A stretch of DNA of 64,000 nt from Campylobacter ornithocola. Its GTDB lineage: Bacteria; Campylobacterota; Campylobacteria; Campylobacterales; Campylobacteraceae. The stretch is taken from positions 496,001 to 560,000 of the forward strand of contig NZ_CP053848.1 in the NCBI RefSeq assembly GCF_013201605.1. The letters run 5' to 3'. Below are positions 55,211-63,209 of the stretch, in pieces. Under the pieces are notes generated by a model. It ran no database searches and was not told the DNA's origin. It saw only the letters and a program-made list of their open reading frames with translations. How positions within the stretch are numbered: position 1 is the first letter of the stretch; each line of letters starts with the position of its first letter. The position numbers and the translations under genes are program-made.

Positions 55211-55524
55211 CCTATTTTTTTCAAACCCCATTTCAAGTTTTTTTCTAATTTTAAAAAAGGAATTTCGGTAATACTTGTTTTAGCTACAAGTATATATTTT
55301 CCGTTTTCAACTTGATTTTTAACCTGAAAAAAAGCTGATCTTAAGAGCCTTTTGGCTCTATTTCTCACGACAGCTTTTCCAACTTTTTTACTAGCAACAA
55401 CAGCGAATTTTTTTTCATCACTTAAAACGTAAAAGATGATCATACCTTCGCAATGCCATTTTTTACCTTCTTTGTAAATTGTTGCAAACTCTCCTAAGTC
55501 ATTAATACTTAGAAAATCTTTTAT
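55198..55524 (-). CDS. rnpA: ribonuclease P protein component, apparent AUA start
   Basis: The protein subunit of RNase P, which matures tRNA 5' ends. The first ATG in frame (55443) gives only 81 residues, but the frame stays open upstream with conserved sequence: [16 protein letters not shown] precedes [20 protein letters not shown]. The RNR motif is in [16 protein letters not shown]. No ATG, GTG or TTG occurs upstream before the TAG at 55540-55542. The best start is ATA at 55522-55524, overlapping the rpmH TAA as ATAA. That gives 108 residues, the length I remember for C. jejuni RnpA, where the joint reads ATGA. AUU at 55533 is an alternative. A sequencing error (A for G) would also explain it. 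Confidence 0.85.
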   Translation of the reverse strand: MKDFLSINDLGEFATIYKEGKKWHCEGMIIFYVLSDEKKFAVVASKKVGKAVVRNRAKRLLRSAFFQVKNQVENGKYILVAKTSITEIPFLKLEKNLKWGLKKIGCIK

Positions 55525-55655
55525 ACCGCTAATCTTTTTCTACCTTTAGCACGTCTAGCATTGATCACCTTGCGACCATTTTTACTTTTCATACGCACGC
55601 GAAAACCATGAGTTCTTTTTTTAGGAGTTTTATGTGGTTGGTATGTTCTTTTCAT
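55521..55655 (-). CDS. rpmH: 50S ribosomal protein L34
   Basis: The 44-residue L34 of the large subunit. [18 protein letters not shown], then [20 protein letters not shown] and RKRLAV match the family end to end. It is too short for many ORF searches. AAGGAAAAAATT is the ribosome site. It is first in the rpmH-rnpA-yidD-yidC-jag-mnmE run, and its TAA overlaps the presumed AUA start of rnpA. Confidence 0.97.
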   Translation of the reverse strand: MKRTYQPHKTPKKRTHGFRVRMKSKNGRKVINARRAKGRKRLAV

Positions 55656-55700
55656 AATTTTTTCCTTAACTTAAAATAAAAAACAAAATAATAAACAAGT

Positions 55701-55706
55701 ATTCTA
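55701..55706 (-). promoter_or_regulatory. -10 box of rpmH
   Basis: On the minus strand TTTTGATAGAATAC gives TAGAAT with an extended TG, about 46 bases before the rpmH ATG. No clear -35 box. Confidence 0.5.
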
Positions 55707-55798
55707 TCAAAATCTTACTTAAATCTGCTTTTAATTAAGAGTTATTTTAAAACTTTTTGCTAAATTTTTGATTTTATTTCTATAAATAAGGAAGAATA

Positions 55799-56269
55799 AT
55801 GACTTTTGAGATTTGCAAGAGTAAAAAAGAAGATTTGGAAAAAATTTTAGAATTACTTAAAGAACTTGCTATTCATGAAAATATGCTTGATGATGTTAAA
55901 TGTACCACCAAAGAGCTTGAAGAATCGTTTTTTAAACATGAGTATGCTAAAGCTTTGAGTTTAAAAGTTAATGGTGAGATTGTAGGCTATGCAATGTATT
56001 ATTTTACTTTTTCATCTTTTTGGGGATTGGGTGGTTTATATTTAGAGGATATTTACATACAACCACAATATAGAAAAAAAGGTTATGCTAAAGCTGTTTT
56101 TAAATACTTAGCACAAATTTGCAAAGAAAAAAATCTTAAGAGATTAGAGTGGGTATGTTTAAATGACAATGATTTGGGTATTGAATTTTATACTAAATTA
56201 AATGCAAGACATATGAATGAATGGAGAACTTATCGTTTAGAGGGTGAAAATTTAGAAGCATTGATGTAA
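55799..56269 (+). CDS. GNAT-family N-acetyltransferase
   Basis: A 156-residue acetyltransferase. Seen: the N-terminal strand MTFEICKSKKEDLEKILELLKELA, a middle LEDIYIQPQYRKKGYAKAVFKYL that carries the acetyl-CoA binding motif A (Q/R-x2-G-x-A: RKKGYA, about 98-103), and LKRLEWVCLNDNDLGIEFY before the last strand. The layout resembles diamine/spermidine N-acetyltransferases, but the substrate is unknown. It has a ribosome site (AAGGAAGA). It overlaps the next gene by 1 base and opens a plus-strand operon divergent from rpmH. Confidence 0.88.
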   Translation: MTFEICKSKKEDLEKILELLKELAIHENMLDDVKCTTKELEESFFKHEYAKALSLKVNGEIVGYAMYYFTFSSFWGLGGLYLEDIYIQPQYRKKGYAKAVFKYLAQICKEKNLKRLEWVCLNDNDLGIEFYTKLNARHMNEWRTYRLEGENLEALM

Positions 56270-56880
56270 TGAATAAGCGCAGTTTGTATTATCTAAAAGC
56301 TTTTGGTTTTGAATATTTTAACGATCAAAGACAAATTAAACATTGTAATCTAAGCTTTAAAGAGTTAAATGAAAGAATAAGAGCTTGTAATCTTTGCTAT
56401 TTTTCTAAATTAAGAAAACATAGTTTAATGGAAAAAGAAGCTAAAAACGCTAAAATTTTAATTTATCAAGCTTTTATTGACAAAGAAGAAAATGAAAGTG
56501 GAGAGTTTTTTGCTTCTAAAAACAAACAAGAGTTTTTAAGATTGTGCAAAGAGCTTTTAAATTTAAAAGAAGATGAAATATATTTTTCTTATATGTTTAA
56601 ATGTTTTAGTAATTTCAAAGTAGATGATCAAGCGTTAAAGTTGTGCTTACCATATTTTTACAACGAGCTAGAATTTGTAAAAGCAAAGATTATTTTATGT
56701 CTTGGTCAAGAAGCTTTTGTAAGTTTGGGTTTTGAAAATTTTCAAAAGTATAAAGGACAATATATGCGTTATAATAATGCACTGCTTTTACCAAGCTATG
56801 ATTTAGAATTTTTGAATAAAAATCCTAGTTTTTATGTTGATTTCATAGAGGATATTAAAAAAATAAAAGGTTATTTATGA
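56269..56880 (+). CDS. uracil-DNA-glycosylase-like protein
   Basis: A 203-residue cytosolic protein. The pattern is that of the family 4 (Fe-S) uracil-DNA-glycosylase fold: RIRACNLCYFSKLRKH near 42-57 with a C-x2-C pair, EDEIYFSYMFKCFSNF with a third Cys, then KLCLPYFYNELEFVKAKIILCLGQEAF, the usual C-terminal strand and helix. The catalytic GEAPG-like loop that follows the first Cys pair in true enzymes is changed to IYQAF. So the repair role, and the presence of an Fe-S cluster, are uncertain. Its stop overlaps the start of the next gene by 4 bases. Confidence 0.66.
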   Translation: MNKRSLYYLKAFGFEYFNDQRQIKHCNLSFKELNERIRACNLCYFSKLRKHSLMEKEAKNAKILIYQAFIDKEENESGEFFASKNKQEFLRLCKELLNLKEDEIYFSYMFKCFSNFKVDDQALKLCLPYFYNELEFVKAKIILCLGQEAFVSLGFENFQKYKGQYMRYNNALLLPSYDLEFLNKNPSFYVDFIEDIKKIKGYL

Positions 56881-58094
56881 AAAAAAAATTGATATATATA
56901 ATGATGAGTTTTGTTTTAGCTTTAAGTGTCTTTGCCAAAGAGCAAAAGCCATCACCTATAGAACCTAGTGAGTCTTTTTATCCTAATTTAGAATTTCAAA
57001 ATTGTGACAATGATTGTTTATTTACTTTACTAGAAACAGGACTTTATTTCAATTTTTTATCAAGATTTAATAATGATAATACAAATGAATTTTTGGTTAA
57101 TATCTACACTAAACTTTTAAATTCCATTATAGACTTTGAAAAAAGAATTCAAAAAAATGCTAGTATAAAACTAGCTATCATTATACCTGAGCAAACTATT
57201 AAAAGTTATTCTAATACTATTATCAATTCAAGTATAGCATATCTTTTAAGGCAAAGGGCACAGATAAAAGTAAAAGTATTTTTAATAGGTACTGAAGAAG
57301 AGAATAAAATAGCCAAAGCTCTTAAGCAAGTGCAAAATGAGAAATTTAACTATATAATCGCAGGTTTTACAGAAAAAGGTGTGAAAAATTTATTAAAAGA
57401 AGATCTTGATTCCAATATAAAAGTTTTCATACCAACTGCACACAAAAGATATTTTGATACGCAAAATGAAAATGTATATTTTGGGAGTATAGATTATCAA
57501 AAACAAATCCAAAAACTTTTAGAGTATTCAAATGGTAAAAATATTATTTTTTCAGATGGCTCGGTTTTGACAAATCGTTTAGATGAGAATGTTTTAAATA
57601 TGGGTAATGGCAATGAGAAAATTTATACTATTAACAGCTCTAAATTTGATTTTAGAAGTATTTTAAATCAAAATAGAAGTTTTCAAGATTCTAGTATTAT
57701 CTTAAATACTTCTTTGATTAAAACAGCACTTGTAAGTTCACAAATAAGGACTTATGACATAGAGCCTTATGTATTGCTATCAACTCAGATAAATTATAAT
57801 CCTATTTTACTAAGTTTAACACAGATCAATGATAGAAGAAAACTTTTACTAGCAAATTCTATTTCCAATGAAGATCAAACTTTAAGTTACCTTAATGAGC
57901 TTTTTTCACAAAATATCAACTATAATTGGATAGCATATGCAACTAGCGTAGGACTTGATTATTTTTATACGCAATATTTAGATGAAGACTCTCAAAGAAT
58001 TTTTGATGAGGACTTAAATAATAATCAATTTGATTATAAAGTTAAGATTATTCGTTCGCAAGGTTTGGGTTTTGTTCCTTTGCAAGATCAGTGA
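56877..58094 (+). CDS. periplasmic protein of unknown function
   Basis: A 405-residue protein with a signal peptide (MKKKLIYIMMSFVLALSVFA) and no other membrane segment. The middle (about 97-245) alternates strands and helices in the style of a periplasmic-binding-protein type I fold: IKLAIIIPEQTIKSYSNTI, IKVKVFLIGTEEENKIAK, FNYIIAGFTEKGV and KNIIFSDGSV. This recalls receptor-type or LpoA-like proteins, but I do not recognise a family. Two cysteines close together (QNCDNDCLF) near residue 45 may form a disulfide. A similar gene follows the glycosylase-like gene in C. jejuni. Its end overlaps the convergent thioesterase by 47 bases. Confidence 0.75.
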   Translation: MKKKLIYIMMSFVLALSVFAKEQKPSPIEPSESFYPNLEFQNCDNDCLFTLLETGLYFNFLSRFNNDNTNEFLVNIYTKLLNSIIDFEKRIQKNASIKLAIIIPEQTIKSYSNTIINSSIAYLLRQRAQIKVKVFLIGTEEENKIAKALKQVQNEKFNYIIAGFTEKGVKNLLKEDLDSNIKVFIPTAHKRYFDTQNENVYFGSIDYQKQIQKLLEYSNGKNIIFSDGSVLTNRLDENVLNMGNGNEKIYTINSSKFDFRSILNQNRSFQDSSIILNTSLIKTALVSSQIRTYDIEPYVLLSTQINYNPILLSLTQINDRRKLLLANSISNEDQTLSYLNELFSQNINYNWIAYATSVGLDYFYTQYLDEDSQRIFDEDLNNNQFDYKVKIIRSQGLGFVPLQDQ

Positions 58095-58452
58095 AAATCT
58101 TAACTATAGCCTCATCTATAGGAGCTACTTTTTCATTTTTTAAAAAAGCTAGGGTAAATTCAGCTTCAAAAAGCTTAGTCTTTTCTTTATAAATTTCTTG
58201 TTTGATGTACACTGAAGCTTTTTTAAGTTTTATGATAAATGTTTTTATTTCAATGAGATCACCGAGTTTGGCTGGTTTTAAAAAATTACAATTTGCTTTT
58301 GTGAGTAAAAAATGTCCAGTGTTTTTATCAAAGATTGTTGCTTGTTTTTGAAAAAATATTTCACTTCTTGCTCTTTCACAAAATTTTAAATAATTACTAT
58401 GATATACAACTCCACCTGCATCAGTATCTTCATAATATATACGTATTTTCAC
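58048..58452 (-). CDS. ybgC: YbgC-type acyl-CoA thioesterase
   Basis: A 134-residue hotdog-fold thioesterase. The N-terminal YYEDTDAGGVVYHSNYLKFCERARSE matches the 4HBT/YbgC signature. The catalytic Asp is 11 and the His 18 in DTDAGGVVYH. In other bacteria YbgC acts on short-chain or acyl-CoA substrates and is linked to the Tol-Pal system; in Helicobacter it acts on long-chain acyl-CoA. The substrate here is unproven. The gene is alone on the minus strand, and its 3' end overlaps the convergent gene by 47 bases. Confidence 0.9.
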   Translation of the reverse strand: MKIRIYYEDTDAGGVVYHSNYLKFCERARSEIFFQKQATIFDKNTGHFLLTKANCNFLKPAKLGDLIEIKTFIIKLKKASVYIKQEIYKEKTKLFEAEFTLAFLKNEKVAPIDEAIVKIFTDLAKEQNPNLANE

Positions 58453-58723
58453 AAAGCCCCTCTCTCTTTTTTTATTATTTTTTGAGTAATAAGTATTTGT
58501 TTGTTTTCATAAAATTAACTAAAAAACTTTTATATAAAATCATATAGTAAATTTGTCATTAGTTTAAATTATTTATAGATTTTAATTGTTAAAAACCAAA
58601 AACAATACTATCTAGAGTATATATTTATAAATATCTAATAAACTCAAAAATTTTTTCAAGTATATATTGATTTTATATCTTATGTTAAAATTATATTTTA
58701 AATTATATCAAAAAAGGAAAATC

Positions 58724-59374
58724 ATGCAAATAACACAAAAATTTTTTAAAATTATAGCTATTATAGCTTTTGTTTTTGGAGTAAGTGCAAATGCACTTAG
58801 TGAAGGTAGGGAATATATTGTTTTAAAAACGCCTATCCCAAATGCACAAAACTCTTTAATTAAAATTTTTTCTTATCGTTGTGGATATTGTTATAATCAT
58901 CACCAATTTAATACTTTAGCTAAAGTAAAAGAAGCTCTTCCGAATTTAAGATATGATATTTTTTCAGTTAGTTCAATGCTTGAGTATGGTAGTGCACTAA
59001 ATGAAATGTTTGCTTTAGCTTCTTTTAAAGAAAAAGCTTTGGGTATGGATGCTGGTAGCAATGATAGCTTGACTCATAAATTAGCAGATGTGTATTTTGT
59101 GAGCCATTTTGAAAAAAGAATAAATTTAAGCGATCTTGATTTATTTTATAAAATAGGTTTAAATGCTATTGGCGCTACCAAAGAAGAGTTGCAAAAATTT
59201 TTACAAACTAAAGAAGCCAAAGAGCTTTTGGCAGCCTATGATATAGCTAATGAAATTTCTAGAAATTATGGTACGCCAGCTTTTGTAGTAAATGGTAAGT
59301 ATCAAATTAATCCTGAGTATATTACCTCTTTAGAAGAACTTATTTTGATTGTAAAAGAACTTTCTAATAAATAG
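58724..59374 (+). CDS. DsbA/DsbL-family thiol:disulfide oxidoreductase
   Basis: A 216-residue periplasmic oxidoreductase that would put disulfides into exported proteins. Seen: a signal peptide (FFKIIAIIAFVFGVSANA), the thioredoxin-fold active site C53-G-Y-C56 in FSYRCGYCYNHH, the DsbA helical insert, and the cis-Pro loop in NYGTPAFVVNGKYQI. I start at 58724 because AAAAGGAAAATC precedes that ATG; an earlier in-frame ATG (58667) would put a basic tail before the signal peptide. It lies 28 bases before the sulfotransferase gene, an arrangement like the DsbL/AssT pair of uropathogenic E. coli, so AssT is the likely main client. Confidence 0.88.
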   Translation: MQITQKFFKIIAIIAFVFGVSANALSEGREYIVLKTPIPNAQNSLIKIFSYRCGYCYNHHQFNTLAKVKEALPNLRYDIFSVSSMLEYGSALNEMFALASFKEKALGMDAGSNDSLTHKLADVYFVSHFEKRINLSDLDLFYKIGLNAIGATKEELQKFLQTKEAKELLAAYDIANEISRNYGTPAFVVNGKYQINPEYITSLEELILIVKELSNK

Positions 59375-59402
59375 TTTTTTAAAGCCTTAAAAAGGATTAA
59401 TA

Positions 59403-61256
59403 GTGAAAACAAGTAAAATAGTAAAAGTGTTTTTAATAGCAAGTACTATGTTAATAATACCAAACTCTATTTTGGCTATTGGTGGAGCAAGTGGTGCTAG
59501 AGTTGATTATCAAGTGCAAGGAAAAATTGGCGCTATAAAATTAAATCCTTATGGTCTATCTCCACTTAGTGCTGTAATTATGAATGGTGGATATGAATTA
59601 AGCGATATAAAAGTGAGTATAGTGCCAAAGCCAAATGGTCAGGTAATATCATATAAAGTTAGTGATAAAAAAGCTAAAACATATGGTGGAATCCCTATTT
59701 TTGGACTTTATCCTTCGTATTTAAATACTATAAAAATAAGCTATACTAAAAAGTCTTTTGGTAAAAGCGAAAGAGTTGTTGATGAGGTTTATAAGGTCAC
59801 TACGGGTGGTGTCAATATAGAAGCTAGTGGCAATCTTATGCAAAGAGGAATTCCATTTGAGAATGTTGAAGTTATAAAACTTGATAAAGAATTTAAAGAT
59901 AGATTGTATTTAGTTAATAATACTTCTGGAAAATATAATGGTAAAAGTTCACAAGCTATTTGGAATAATCCAGTTGGTGGGGCTTTAGAATGGGATGAGA
60001 GTTCTAATGTTTTTATTATAGATACTAAAGGTCAAATTCGCTGGTATTTAGATAACAATAAATTAATGGATTGGAATAATATTTACAATCGTGGTATTAT
60101 GATGGGATTTAGGCAAAATGTAGATGGAGCTTTGAGTTTTGGTTTTGGACAACGATATGTGAAATATGATTTAATGGGTAGAGAAATTTTTAATCGCCTT
60201 TTACCTTCTTCTTATATAGATTTTTCACATTCTATGGATAACATGCCAAATGGAAATTATCTTTTAAGAGTAGCTTCGGCTAATATAAAGCGTCCTGATG
60301 GTAAAAATGTACGTTCTGTAAGAGATGTTATTATAGAAGTAGATAAAAACGGTGATATTGTAGATGAGTGGAAACTCTTTGAGATTTTAGACCCATATAG
60401 GGCTAATGTGATTAAGGTTTTAGATCAAGGTGCGGTTTGTCTTAATATAGATGCAACAAAAGTAGGTAAGACTTTAAGCGATGAAGAATTGGCTAAGATG
60501 GATACAAGCGATGCTTTTGGCGATATTGCGGGTACTGGAATAGGGCGTAACTGGGCTCATGTAAATAGTGTTGATTATGATCTAAGTGATGATAGTATTA
60601 TCATTTCAAGTCGTCATCAAAGTGCTATTATAAAAATAGGGCGTGATAAAAAAGTAAAATGGATATTAGGTGCACATAAAGGTTGGAGTGAAAAATATAA
60701 AAAAGCACTTTTGCAACCTATTGATAGCAATGGTCAAAAAATCTTTTGCGATGATGAATATAGCAAATGTCCTGGTTATAAAAATAAAGAAAACGGATTT
60801 GATTTTACTTGGACGCAACATACTGCTTTTAGGATAGATGAAAAATCTAACAAAAGATATGTTTATATTACAGCTTTTGACAATGGTGATGCAAGAGCTT
60901 TAACACAACCTCCTTTTTCCACTATGAAATATTCAAGAGCGGTTATTTATAAAATAGATCAAAAAAATAAAACTGTTGAACAAATTTGGGAGTATGGAAA
61001 ACAAAGAGGCAATGAATGGTTTTCTCCTGTTACTTCTTTGGCTGAGTATCATAAAGATAAAAACTCTATAGTTGTGTATAGTGCTACAGCTGGAATGACT
61101 TTTGATTTAAATAAAGGTGTTGCTTTAGGTGAGCCTAGACCTGAAATAGATGAATTTAAATGGGGAGCTAGTGAACCTTCGGTAAAGATTCGTTTTTATG
61201 GTTCTGGAATAGGTTATCAAGCTATGCCTATTGATTTGGAAAAAGTTTTTAATTAA
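59403..61256 (+). CDS. arylsulfate sulfotransferase (AssT/AstA)
   Basis: A 617-residue periplasmic enzyme that moves sulfate from one phenol to another without PAPS, through a sulfo-histidine. Seen: a signal peptide (core at about 9-25), an N-terminal beta-sandwich, and a six-bladed propeller. His276 (FSHSMDN), His386 (WAHVNS), Arg404 (SSRHQS) and His473 (TQHTAF) fit the conserved active-site His/Arg set; the 18-residue gap between His386 and Arg404 equals that of E. coli AssT as I remember it. Two close cysteines (IFCDDEYSKCPGY) could form the disulfide that DsbL makes. The start is GTG with AAAAGGATTAATA. In C. jejuni the homologue AstA is the well-known arylsulfatase marker. Confidence 0.9.
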   Translation: MKTSKIVKVFLIASTMLIIPNSILAIGGASGARVDYQVQGKIGAIKLNPYGLSPLSAVIMNGGYELSDIKVSIVPKPNGQVISYKVSDKKAKTYGGIPIFGLYPSYLNTIKISYTKKSFGKSERVVDEVYKVTTGGVNIEASGNLMQRGIPFENVEVIKLDKEFKDRLYLVNNTSGKYNGKSSQAIWNNPVGGALEWDESSNVFIIDTKGQIRWYLDNNKLMDWNNIYNRGIMMGFRQNVDGALSFGFGQRYVKYDLMGREIFNRLLPSSYIDFSHSMDNMPNGNYLLRVASANIKRPDGKNVRSVRDVIIEVDKNGDIVDEWKLFEILDPYRANVIKVLDQGAVCLNIDATKVGKTLSDEELAKMDTSDAFGDIAGTGIGRNWAHVNSVDYDLSDDSIIISSRHQSAIIKIGRDKKVKWILGAHKGWSEKYKKALLQPIDSNGQKIFCDDEYSKCPGYKNKENGFDFTWTQHTAFRIDEKSNKRYVYITAFDNGDARALTQPPFSTMKYSRAVIYKIDQKNKTVEQIWEYGKQRGNEWFSPVTSLAEYHKDKNSIVVYSATAGMTFDLNKGVALGEPRPEIDEFKWGASEPSVKIRFYGSGIGYQAMPIDLEKVFN

Positions 61257-61287
61257 AAAGGGCTTAAAAAAAGCTCTTTTTTTAATT
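61255..61287 (+). terminator. terminator after the sulfotransferase gene
   Basis: AAAAAGGGCTT (61255-61265) pairs with AAGCTCTTTTT (61271-61281) with one G-T pair, followed by a run of T. It starts on the stop codon. Confidence 0.75.
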
Positions 61288-61646
61288 TAAAACTTATAGT
61301 TTTGTATTATTCTAAATTTAAAAGTAAAATATGAAAAATATGTAGTTGTTCTAAAATAACTTTAGTTAAATTTTTTAAATAGAAAATATTTATTTTATTC
61401 AAAAAATATTTTTATATAAGTAGAGATGTTGCGAAAAATTTATATCTAAAGTAATTGCATGAAAAAGATTATATGTTTTATAATACTATCTTTTTATTGA
61501 TTAAGTTGTAAAAAACTTTGGCTAAAAATTTTTGTAATTTTTATATTTTGTAATTTTTTCTTTTAGTAAGTTTTTTAAACTAATTTAATATTGCTATTGT
61601 TTTTTATTAATAGAGAATTAATATATTAATTATTATTTGAGAAGTT
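61288..61646. other. 360-base AT-rich gap without a gene
   Basis: No open frame with coding character, no RNA gene and no notable repeat seen. It separates two convergent units. Confidence 0.65.
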
Positions 61647-61677
61647 ACAATTAAAGAGCTTAATGCTCTTTAATTGT
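61647..61677 (-). terminator. terminator of dcuB
   Basis: ACAATTAAAGAGC (61647-61659) and GCTCTTTAATTGT (61665-61677) form a perfect 13-bp stem with a 5-base loop, 3 bases after the dcuB stop. The AT-rich arms supply the T-run. Confidence 0.72.
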
Positions 61678-61680
61678 AGA

Positions 61681-63075
61681 TTATAAATATCCTGCACTTA
61701 AAGCTAGAAAATACCCTGCTATACAAGATACGATAACACCAATTAAACCTGGTAAAATAAAGCTATGATTTATAACAAATTTACCTATTTTTGTTGTTCC
61801 TGATCTGTCAAATTGTATAGTTGCAAGATCGCTTGGATAAGTTGGTAAGATATAGTATCCATAGCAAGCTGCTGCAAAGGCTATGATAATACCTGGCTCA
61901 ACACCAATTCCTAGTGCAAGTGGTACAAATGCAGCAATTGCTGCTGCTTGAGAATTAACAAATTTAGAGATGAGTAAAAGCATAACAGCGTAAGTCCAAG
62001 GATATTCAACAACTATATTCCCTAAAGACTCTTTCATCATAGGAGTATGTACTGCAAACATAGTATCTGCCATCCAAGAAATTCCAAAAACTGCTACTAA
62101 AGCTATCATACCTGATTTAAAAATTTCATTTTTTGCAATTTTACTTGCATCAAGTTTAGTAAAGATGATTAATGCTGCACCCGCTAAGAGCATAAACATT
62201 TGAATTGTTGCAACCATATTCATAGGTTTGGTAACACCTTTTGAGGTAAATTGTGGTCTAAGCTCTGGGAACGCACCTAAAAGCGCAACAATAGCAATAG
62301 CACCTAAGAAAATCCACATAGCTACCCATTGAATAGTTGGGAGTTTTTGGCCAAGGAGTGTTTTGCTATCTCCATAGATATATTCTCTTTGTTCTGGGTC
62401 TTTGATTCTTGCTTGAAAATCTTCATCTTTGTCAAGATCTTTTCCTCTAAACCAAGAAAAAATTCCTATAGCTAAAACACCTATTAAAGTAGAAGGTATA
62501 GTAATAGCAAGTAAATCTACATAACCATCAAACCCAGCTAAAGGATTTTTGTTTATTTCAGGATTTAAAAGTAAAGCTGTTAAGCTCACCACAGCAACAG
62601 AAACAGGACTTGCTATAATGCCGAGTTGAGATGATATGCTAGAAGCTGCCATCGGTCTTTCTGGGCGGATACCATTTTTAATAGCAATATCATAAATAAT
62701 AGGCATCATGGTATAAACAACATGTCCAGTCCCACAAAGTATAGTCAAAAAGCAAGTTACGAAAGGAGCTAAAATGGTTAAGAATTTAGGATTTTTTCTT
62801 AAAACTCTTTCTGCAACTTGTAGCATAACATCTAAACCACCGCTAGCTTGTAAGGTTGCACTTGCTACAACAACAGCTAAAATAGTAAGCATTACATCAA
62901 TTGAAGGTTTTCCAGGTGCTACAGCAAAACCAAAACTTAAAACCAATAAACCTATACCGCCTAATAAACCTAAAGCGATACCTCCTTTTTTTGCCCCATA
63001 AAAAAGACAAATGAGAACTACGGCTAGTTGGATACTAAATTGAGTGCCTTCACTAAGGCTAGTTAGCATTTCCAT
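61681..63075 (-). CDS. dcuB: anaerobic C4-dicarboxylate transporter DcuB
   Basis: A 464-residue inner-membrane antiporter exchanging fumarate or aspartate for succinate during fumarate respiration. About 12 hydrophobic segments. Family blocks: [75 protein letters not shown] and [20 protein letters not shown]. The loop [16 protein letters not shown] and the [19 protein letters not shown] segment match E. coli DcuB better than DcuA as I recall them. An AAGGAGAG ribosome site precedes the ATG. An inverted repeat covers this site and the ATG, and a terminator follows. Confidence 0.9.
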   Translation of the reverse strand: MEMLTSLSEGTQFSIQLAVVLICLFYGAKKGGIALGLLGGIGLLVLSFGFAVAPGKPSIDVMLTILAVVVASATLQASGGLDVMLQVAERVLRKNPKFLTILAPFVTCFLTILCGTGHVVYTMMPIIYDIAIKNGIRPERPMAASSISSQLGIIASPVSVAVVSLTALLLNPEINKNPLAGFDGYVDLLAITIPSTLIGVLAIGIFSWFRGKDLDKDEDFQARIKDPEQREYIYGDSKTLLGQKLPTIQWVAMWIFLGAIAIVALLGAFPELRPQFTSKGVTKPMNMVATIQMFMLLAGAALIIFTKLDASKIAKNEIFKSGMIALVAVFGISWMADTMFAVHTPMMKESLGNIVVEYPWTYAVMLLLISKFVNSQAAAIAAFVPLALGIGVEPGIIIAFAAACYGYYILPTYPSDLATIQFDRSGTTKIGKFVINHSFILPGLIGVIVSCIAGYFLALSAGYL

Positions 63076-63108
63076 ACTCTCTCCTTGTTTAAAAATATGC
63101 GAGAGTAT
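63074..63108 (-). promoter_or_regulatory. inverted repeat over the dcuB ribosome site
   Basis: ATACTCTC (minus strand, 63108-63101) is complementary to GAGAGTAT (63081-63074), which joins the ribosome site GGAGAG to the AT of the start codon. The 19-base loop is AT-rich. If it folds it would hide the translation start. Control of dcuB by this fold is only a suggestion. Confidence 0.35.
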
Positions 63109-63209
63109 AATGCAAGTTTTATTAATAGTAAATAAAATTTTTAATATTTTAAATAAATATTTACCAATATTTCGAATTTATTTATCAAAATATTGGATTT
63201 TTATAAAAA

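Noticed and set aside
55198..55443. 81-residue RnpA starting at ATG 55443
   Set aside because: It would omit conserved N-terminal sequence that is plainly encoded upstream in the same frame.
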